Shown: in pieces, positions 6,988-10,350 of the stretch
Numbering within the stretch: the first letter of the stretch is position 1
Layout of the letters: each line of letters starts with the position of its first letter
Assembly (NCBI GenBank): GCA_028698695.1
Contig: JAQVWB010000054.1
Span: 1 to 10,350 of the forward strand
From: Syntrophomonadaceae bacterium
Lineage (GTDB): Bacteria; Bacillota; Syntrophomonadia; Syntrophomonadales; Syntrophomonadaceae
DNA: 10,350 nucleotides
Direction: 5' to 3'
Notes under the pieces: generated by a model
The model's input: the letters and a program-made list of their open reading frames with translations, nothing else
Databases searched by the model: none
What the model was told of the DNA's origin: nothing
Program-made: the position numbers and the translations under genes

Positions 6988-7006
6988 GCCTGTTTCCAGA
7001 GCAATA

Positions 7007-8428
7007 GTGTTCCCTGAACAACAAGTATTTGAACAAATGATGACCTGTTATCGTTTGGTTCCCTTGTATGCTCAGGTGAAGGTTGCCAATCTGGATTTAG
7101 CCCAATATTTCCATAAAAATTGTAGTGATCATCCTGCCTGCCTGCTGGAAAGTTTGACTGGCAGCGATAATGGTCGCTATTCAATTATCGCCCATCGTGC
7201 CATAAACCAAATAAGTTCCCGCATGAACAACCCGCAGGGAATTAAACTTTTGCGCGAGCAATGGTTGAATTTCCCGGCTCCGGAATTGGAGTTTCCTTTC
7301 TTTACCGGTGGTCTGATTGGCTACTGGTCTTATGAAACCGGATTGGCTTATCATGAATTGCCGATGCCTTCCGGTAATAATTCCATTGAACAAAGCTTTT
7401 TTATACCTGCTGAAGTAATCGTCTATGATCGTTTTGAACAGGAAATTACGGTCATAATCTGGACGGATGCTAAAAACGATGAAGCAGATATATTCAATAA
7501 AATATGCCGGCAATTGGATCGTTTGCTGGTCGATATTGGCAGCGGTGGTTACAGTATCAGGCGGCAATCACCTATATCAGCATCTCATGACTTAAATACC
7601 GAAGAGGGATTCATACCTTCAATAGATGATATTCAGTTTGGAAAGATGGTTAATAAGGCGGGGGAATATATTCGCCGGGGTGATATTTTTCAGGTAGTGT
7701 TGTCCCGTAGTTGGAGCAGGAAAAGCGCTGCTGACCCCTGGCAGGTATATCTTAATTTGCGGGAGTTGAATCCGTCACCGTATATGTTTTATTTTGCTCT
7801 GCCCGGATTTACTTTAATGGGTGCTTCGCCTGAAATGCAAATCCGGGTGCAAAAGGGGCAGGTTAAGACCAGGCCTATAGCGGGAACCCGAAAAGTTACC
7901 GGTGTGCATGAGATCGACCAGGCTTTGGGCAGAGAGCTTTTTGATGATGAAAAGGAAAGGGCCGAACATCTAATGCTGGTGGATTTAAGCCGTAACGACA
8001 TTGGCAGGGTAAGTCAACCAGGTACGGTCAGAGTAGAAAAATTTATGCAGGTGGAGAAGTTTTCTCATGTGATGCATCTGGTGTCAGATGTTGAAGGAGA
8101 AATGCTCTCGGAACTGGATGCTCTGGACGCATTTCAGGCCGGTTTTCCTGCCGGGACTTTATCCGGAGCACCCAAACGCAAGGCCATGCAGATAATAGGG
8201 GAATTGGAGACCAGCTTGCGCGGTCCTTATGGTGGAGCAGTTGGTTATGTGGATTTTAACGGTAATTTGGATTCCTGTATTGCCATTCGCGGAGTTTTGC
8301 ATTATCAGGATAAGTTCTATTTACAAAGCGGGGCCGGAATCGTAGCCGACTCGGTGCCCGAAATGGAAGCGCTGGAGACGCTTAACAAAGCCCGGGCACT
8401 AATGATTGCCATTAAGGAGGCGGAATAA
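7007..8428 (+). CDS. trpE: Anthranilate synthase component I (TrpE)
   Basis: TrpE makes anthranilate from chorismate, using ammonia supplied by TrpG: the first committed step to tryptophan. The 473-residue form has the feedback tryptophan-binding LLES (46-49) and the chorismate-binding core: RPIAGTR (289-295), LVDLSRNDIGR (324-334), FSHVMH (352-357), FPAGTLSGAPK (380-390) and GAGIVADS (442-449). PIAGT, rather than PIKGT, favours TrpE over PabB. The frame is open further upstream to ATG 6932. I prefer GTG 7007 because the resulting start (FPEQQVFEQ...RLVPLYAQ) aligns with the usual TrpE beginning, whereas 6932-7006 encodes the TRAP site and terminator. The weak point is a poor ribosome binding site before 7007; ATG 6932 has AGGAG (6916-6920) at 11 bases. 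Expression should fall when tryptophan-loaded TRAP lets the terminator form. Confidence 0.95.
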   Translation: MFPEQQVFEQMMTCYRLVPLYAQVKVANLDLAQYFHKNCSDHPACLLESLTGSDNGRYSIIAHRAINQISSRMNNPQGIKLLREQWLNFPAPELEFPFFTGGLIGYWSYETGLAYHELPMPSGNNSIEQSFFIPAEVIVYDRFEQEITVIIWTDAKNDEADIFNKICRQLDRLLVDIGSGGYSIRRQSPISASHDLNTEEGFIPSIDDIQFGKMVNKAGEYIRRGDIFQVVLSRSWSRKSAADPWQVYLNLRELNPSPYMFYFALPGFTLMGASPEMQIRVQKGQVKTRPIAGTRKVTGVHEIDQALGRELFDDEKERAEHLMLVDLSRNDIGRVSQPGTVRVEKFMQVEKFSHVMHLVSDVEGEMLSELDALDAFQAGFPAGTLSGAPKRKAMQIIGELETSLRGPYGGAVGYVDFNGNLDSCIAIRGVLHYQDKFYLQSGAGIVADSVPEMEALETLNKARALMIAIKEAE

Positions 8429-8429
8429 A

Positions 8430-9035
8430 TTGATTCTTATGATTGATAATTATGATTCATTTACTTATAACCTGGTGCAATATTTACAGGAGATGGGGCA
8501 GAAAGTACTGGTAGAAAAAAACGACCGTTTATCCATAAATCAAATCAGACAATTACGCCCGCAATCAATTATTATTTCTCCGGGACCTTCAACGCCAATG
8601 GAAGCCGGTATATCTATAGAGGTGGTAAAAAAGTTGGGGGAGGATTTTCCTATATTGGGAGTTTGTCTGGGACATCAATCAATTGCCTGTGCTTTAGGGG
8701 CACAGATAGAAATTAATTACCGGTTAATGCACGGAAAGATTTCGCCGGTATTTCATGATGGTAGCGTTTTGTTTAAAGATATTCCCAGTCCGTTTAATGC
8801 CACCCGCTACCATTCGCTGGTAGTAAAGGCCCAATCATTGCCGCCTGAATTACAGGTTAGCGCCTGGACTGCGGAAGGGGAGGTGATGGCTATAAGGCAT
8901 CTTAAGTATCCGCTTTATGGAGTTCAATTTCACCCGGAGTCAATCTTTACCGGGGAAGGCAAAAAGCTGCTTTATAACTTTCTAATGGCGGTGCAGCCAG
9001 ACAATGATTACCGCTATAAGACGGCGGCAGTATAA
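8430..9035 (+). CDS. trpG: Anthranilate synthase component II, glutamine amidotransferase (TrpG/PabA)
   Basis: A 201-residue class I glutamine amidotransferase that releases ammonia from glutamine for TrpE. The N-terminus is the family hallmark ILMIDNYDSFTYN. The oxyanion segment SPGP is at 50-53, the nucleophile Cys 79 in GVCLGHQ, and the His 168/Glu 170 pair in QFHPES. TTG 8430 is chosen because AAGGAGG (8414-8420) lies 9 bases upstream; TTG 8406 is inside trpE and ATG 8439 is too far from the site. It begins one base after the trpE stop, so the two are probably coupled and made in equal amounts. I see no TRAP-like triplet run at its start, unlike B. subtilis, where the lone pabA gene is TRAP-controlled. 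It may also serve folate synthesis, as PabA does in Bacillus; that is not shown here. Confidence 0.95.
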   Translation: MILMIDNYDSFTYNLVQYLQEMGQKVLVEKNDRLSINQIRQLRPQSIIISPGPSTPMEAGISIEVVKKLGEDFPILGVCLGHQSIACALGAQIEINYRLMHGKISPVFHDGSVLFKDIPSPFNATRYHSLVVKAQSLPPELQVSAWTAEGEVMAIRHLKYPLYGVQFHPESIFTGEGKKLLYNFLMAVQPDNDYRYKTAAV

Positions 9036-9043
9036 AAATTTTG

Positions 9044-9081
9044 GAGCAGAGATGAGCAGAGATGAGAGGAGAGAGGATTAG
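9044..9081 (+). promoter_or_regulatory. Second TRAP-like site over the trpD ribosome binding site
   Basis: GAG triplets start at 9044, 9049, 9054, 9059, 9064 and 9069, exactly 5 bases apart, followed by GAG at 9073 and TAG at 9079. The last triplet touches the trpD ATG at 9082. The run contains the only ribosome binding site for trpD (GGAGAGAGG, 9068-9076). TRAP is known to block translation in Bacillus by covering start regions of pabA and trpP, so the same mode is inferred for trpD. Eight triplets is fewer than the eleven of a full site, so binding may be weaker. Confidence 0.78.
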
Positions 9082-10104
9082 ATGTTTGTATCGCTTTTAA
9101 AAAAAGTTATTGGGGGAGATAGTTTAACCCTAAATGAAGCTTATGAATCGGCTTGTCTGTTGTTGCATGGTGAGGTTCCAACCGCCCAGGCAGCTGCATT
9201 TCTGGCAGTATTACGGTCCCGAAAGGAAACTAATACTGAATTATCTGGATTTGTACAGGCTTTGTATCAGAAAGCCGTAACAGTGGACACCGGTCTTCAA
9301 GTATTGGATACCTGCGGTACCGGAGGAGACGGTATGGGGACTTTTAATATTTCTACCGCCGCTTCTCTCGTAGCGGCGGCCTGCGGTATACCGGTTGCCA
9401 AACATGGAAACCGGGCAGTAACAGGTAAAGTCGGTAGTGCTGATGTTTTGGAGGCCATGGGGGTTAACATTCAACTTTCTCCGGATGAGTCACGACATAT
9501 GCTGGATAAAGTAGGAATTACCTTTTTATTTGCTCCCAATTATCATCCGATTCTAAAGCAGGTAGGCGGTCTGAGGCGGGAAATGGGCGTAATGACCATA
9601 TTCAATTTCTTAGGGCCCTTGCTCAATCCGTTTAAGCCGTCATTTCAGGTGATGGGAATTGCTGATCCTGACTTGTTGGAGTCAGTAGCGCAAACGTCAA
9701 TTATTACTGGCAGAGAGAGGGTATTGATTGTGCATGCCGATAACGGGATGGATGAGATTAGTCCGGTAGGTCCGACCCGCATACATGACGCCAGTTCCGC
9801 AGGAACCAATGCGTATAGCTTTGACCCCTCCAGTGTAGGCATAACTCCTTTTCCTCTGGAATTGATTAACGGCGGAGATGCTGAAACCAATGCCGCCATT
9901 ATTAAAAATGTATTATGTGGCAGACCAGGTCCGCATCGGGATGCAGTAGTGTTAAATGCGGCGGCCGCCTTGCTGGCCAGTGGAAAAGCTCATGATTTTA
10001 ATAGCGGGGTGTTACAGGCCGGGGAAGCTATAGATTCGGGCCGGGCCCTGAAAAAGTTGCAGCATATGATTGATTTTAGCCGGGATGGGATGAAGGCATG
10101 TTAG
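9082..10104 (+). CDS. trpD: Anthranilate phosphoribosyltransferase (TrpD)
   Basis: TrpD joins anthranilate to phosphoribosyl pyrophosphate, the second step of the pathway. The 340-residue length is typical of the family. A helical N-terminal region (about 1-65) precedes the phosphoribosyl pyrophosphate-binding CGTGGDG (78-84), then FNISTAAS (88-95) and KHGNRAVTGKVGSAD (107-121). Downstream are RREMG and FNFLGPLLNP, and a DGMDEISP segment involved in metal binding. ATG 9082 is the natural start: it directly follows the purine-rich ribosome binding site and the family alignment begins there. It lies 46 bases after trpG, a gap filled by the TRAP-like triplets. It overlaps trpC by 7 bases. Confidence 0.96.
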   Translation: MFVSLLKKVIGGDSLTLNEAYESACLLLHGEVPTAQAAAFLAVLRSRKETNTELSGFVQALYQKAVTVDTGLQVLDTCGTGGDGMGTFNISTAASLVAAACGIPVAKHGNRAVTGKVGSADVLEAMGVNIQLSPDESRHMLDKVGITFLFAPNYHPILKQVGGLRREMGVMTIFNFLGPLLNPFKPSFQVMGIADPDLLESVAQTSIITGRERVLIVHADNGMDEISPVGPTRIHDASSAGTNAYSFDPSSVGITPFPLELINGGDAETNAAIIKNVLCGRPGPHRDAVVLNAAAALLASGKAHDFNSGVLQAGEAIDSGRALKKLQHMIDFSRDGMKAC

Positions 10105-10350
10105 ATCGTATAGTAGCACAAAAATATAAGGAAATAGAAGCACTAAAAGACAGGTTTCCTGCCGTGCCTTTAAAAGGTACCTCTTCATTTAACCCTTTCA
10201 CTTTAAAGGGCGGAGCAGTTTCCATTATAGCTGAGGTGAAAAAAGCTTCCCCCTCAAGAGGAGTTTTGTGTGCGGATTTTAATCCGGTTAACCTGGCCGC
10301 CAGTTATGAGCAGAACGGAGCAGCGTTGGTTTCAGTTATAACGGATGAAC
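10098..10350 (+). CDS. trpC: Indole-3-glycerol-phosphate synthase (TrpC), 3' truncated by the window
   Basis: Eighty-four codons are visible before the window ends. TrpC converts carboxyphenylamino-deoxyribulose phosphate to indole-3-glycerol phosphate. The N-terminal helix (MLDRIVAQKYKEIEALK) and the beta-1 motif IIAEVKKASPSRG (about 43-55, with the catalytic-type Lys in EVKKASPS) are characteristic, followed by the expected YEQNGAALVSVITDE strand. The ATG overlaps the trpD stop (ATGTTAG), implying coupling; GGGA (10087-10090) is a modest ribosome binding site. If trpD and trpC translation are coupled, the TRAP-like site before trpD would affect trpC as well. Confidence 0.93.
   Translation, partial: MLDRIVAQKYKEIEALKDRFPAVPLKGTSSFNPFTLKGGAVSIIAEVKKASPSRGVLCADFNPVNLAASYEQNGAALVSVITDE

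Noticed and set aside
6867..6990. T-box or leader-peptide attenuator for the trp operon
   Set aside because: No T-box sequence or specifier-loop layout is visible, and there is no short leader peptide with tandem Trp codons.
7181..7567. A 128-codon open frame on the minus strand inside trpE
   Set aside because: It is antisense to a conserved enzyme gene, with no recognisable family or initiation signal.

Overview
The window looks like a chromosomal segment of a Gram-positive-type bacterium (Firmicutes), probably an anaerobic clostridial lineage. The signs are surface-layer homology (SLH) anchoring, a lipobox lipoprotein, an energy-coupling factor (ECF) vitamin transporter, strong GGAGG-type ribosome binding sites, GTG/TTG starts and a trp operon with TRAP-type RNA control. 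All supported genes are on the + strand. The species cannot be fixed from the sequence alone.

Region 1 (1-5666) is a tightly packed operon. It encodes a surface protein, open at the left edge, with an alpha/alpha-toroid (prenyltransferase-like) end, a DUF4430 domain and three SLH repeats. A DUF4430 lipoprotein follows, then an ECF T component (CbiQ family), a fused double ECF ATPase, and a membrane S component resembling the CbrT-type group. Toroid plus DUF4430 is the two-domain plan of mammalian intrinsic factor and transcobalamin. The cluster therefore reads as a cobalamin (or corrinoid) capture-and-import system: a wall-bound receptor, a membrane-tethered lipoprotein, then the ECF importer. 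The ligand is inferred, not proven. Any cobalamin riboswitch would lie left of the window.

Region 2 (5667-6833) has a 231-base spacer with a two-copy 29-bp tandem repeat, an orphan class I SAM-dependent methyltransferase, and a weak AT-rich terminator.

Region 3 (6835-10350) is a tryptophan operon: trpE, trpG, trpD and the start of trpC. Its main point of interest is regulatory. Before trpE there is a run of GAG/TAG triplets, eight of them at exact 5-base spacing and about eleven in all. It is followed by a perfect 7-bp intrinsic terminator with a T-tract. This is the layout of the Bacillus TRAP (MtrB) trp leader. A second run of about eight GAG/TAG triplets lies over the trpD ribosome binding site and ends at its ATG, suggesting separate TRAP-dependent translational control inside the operon. 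The leader also implies that trpE starts at GTG 7007, not at ATG 6932, which lies inside the TRAP site.
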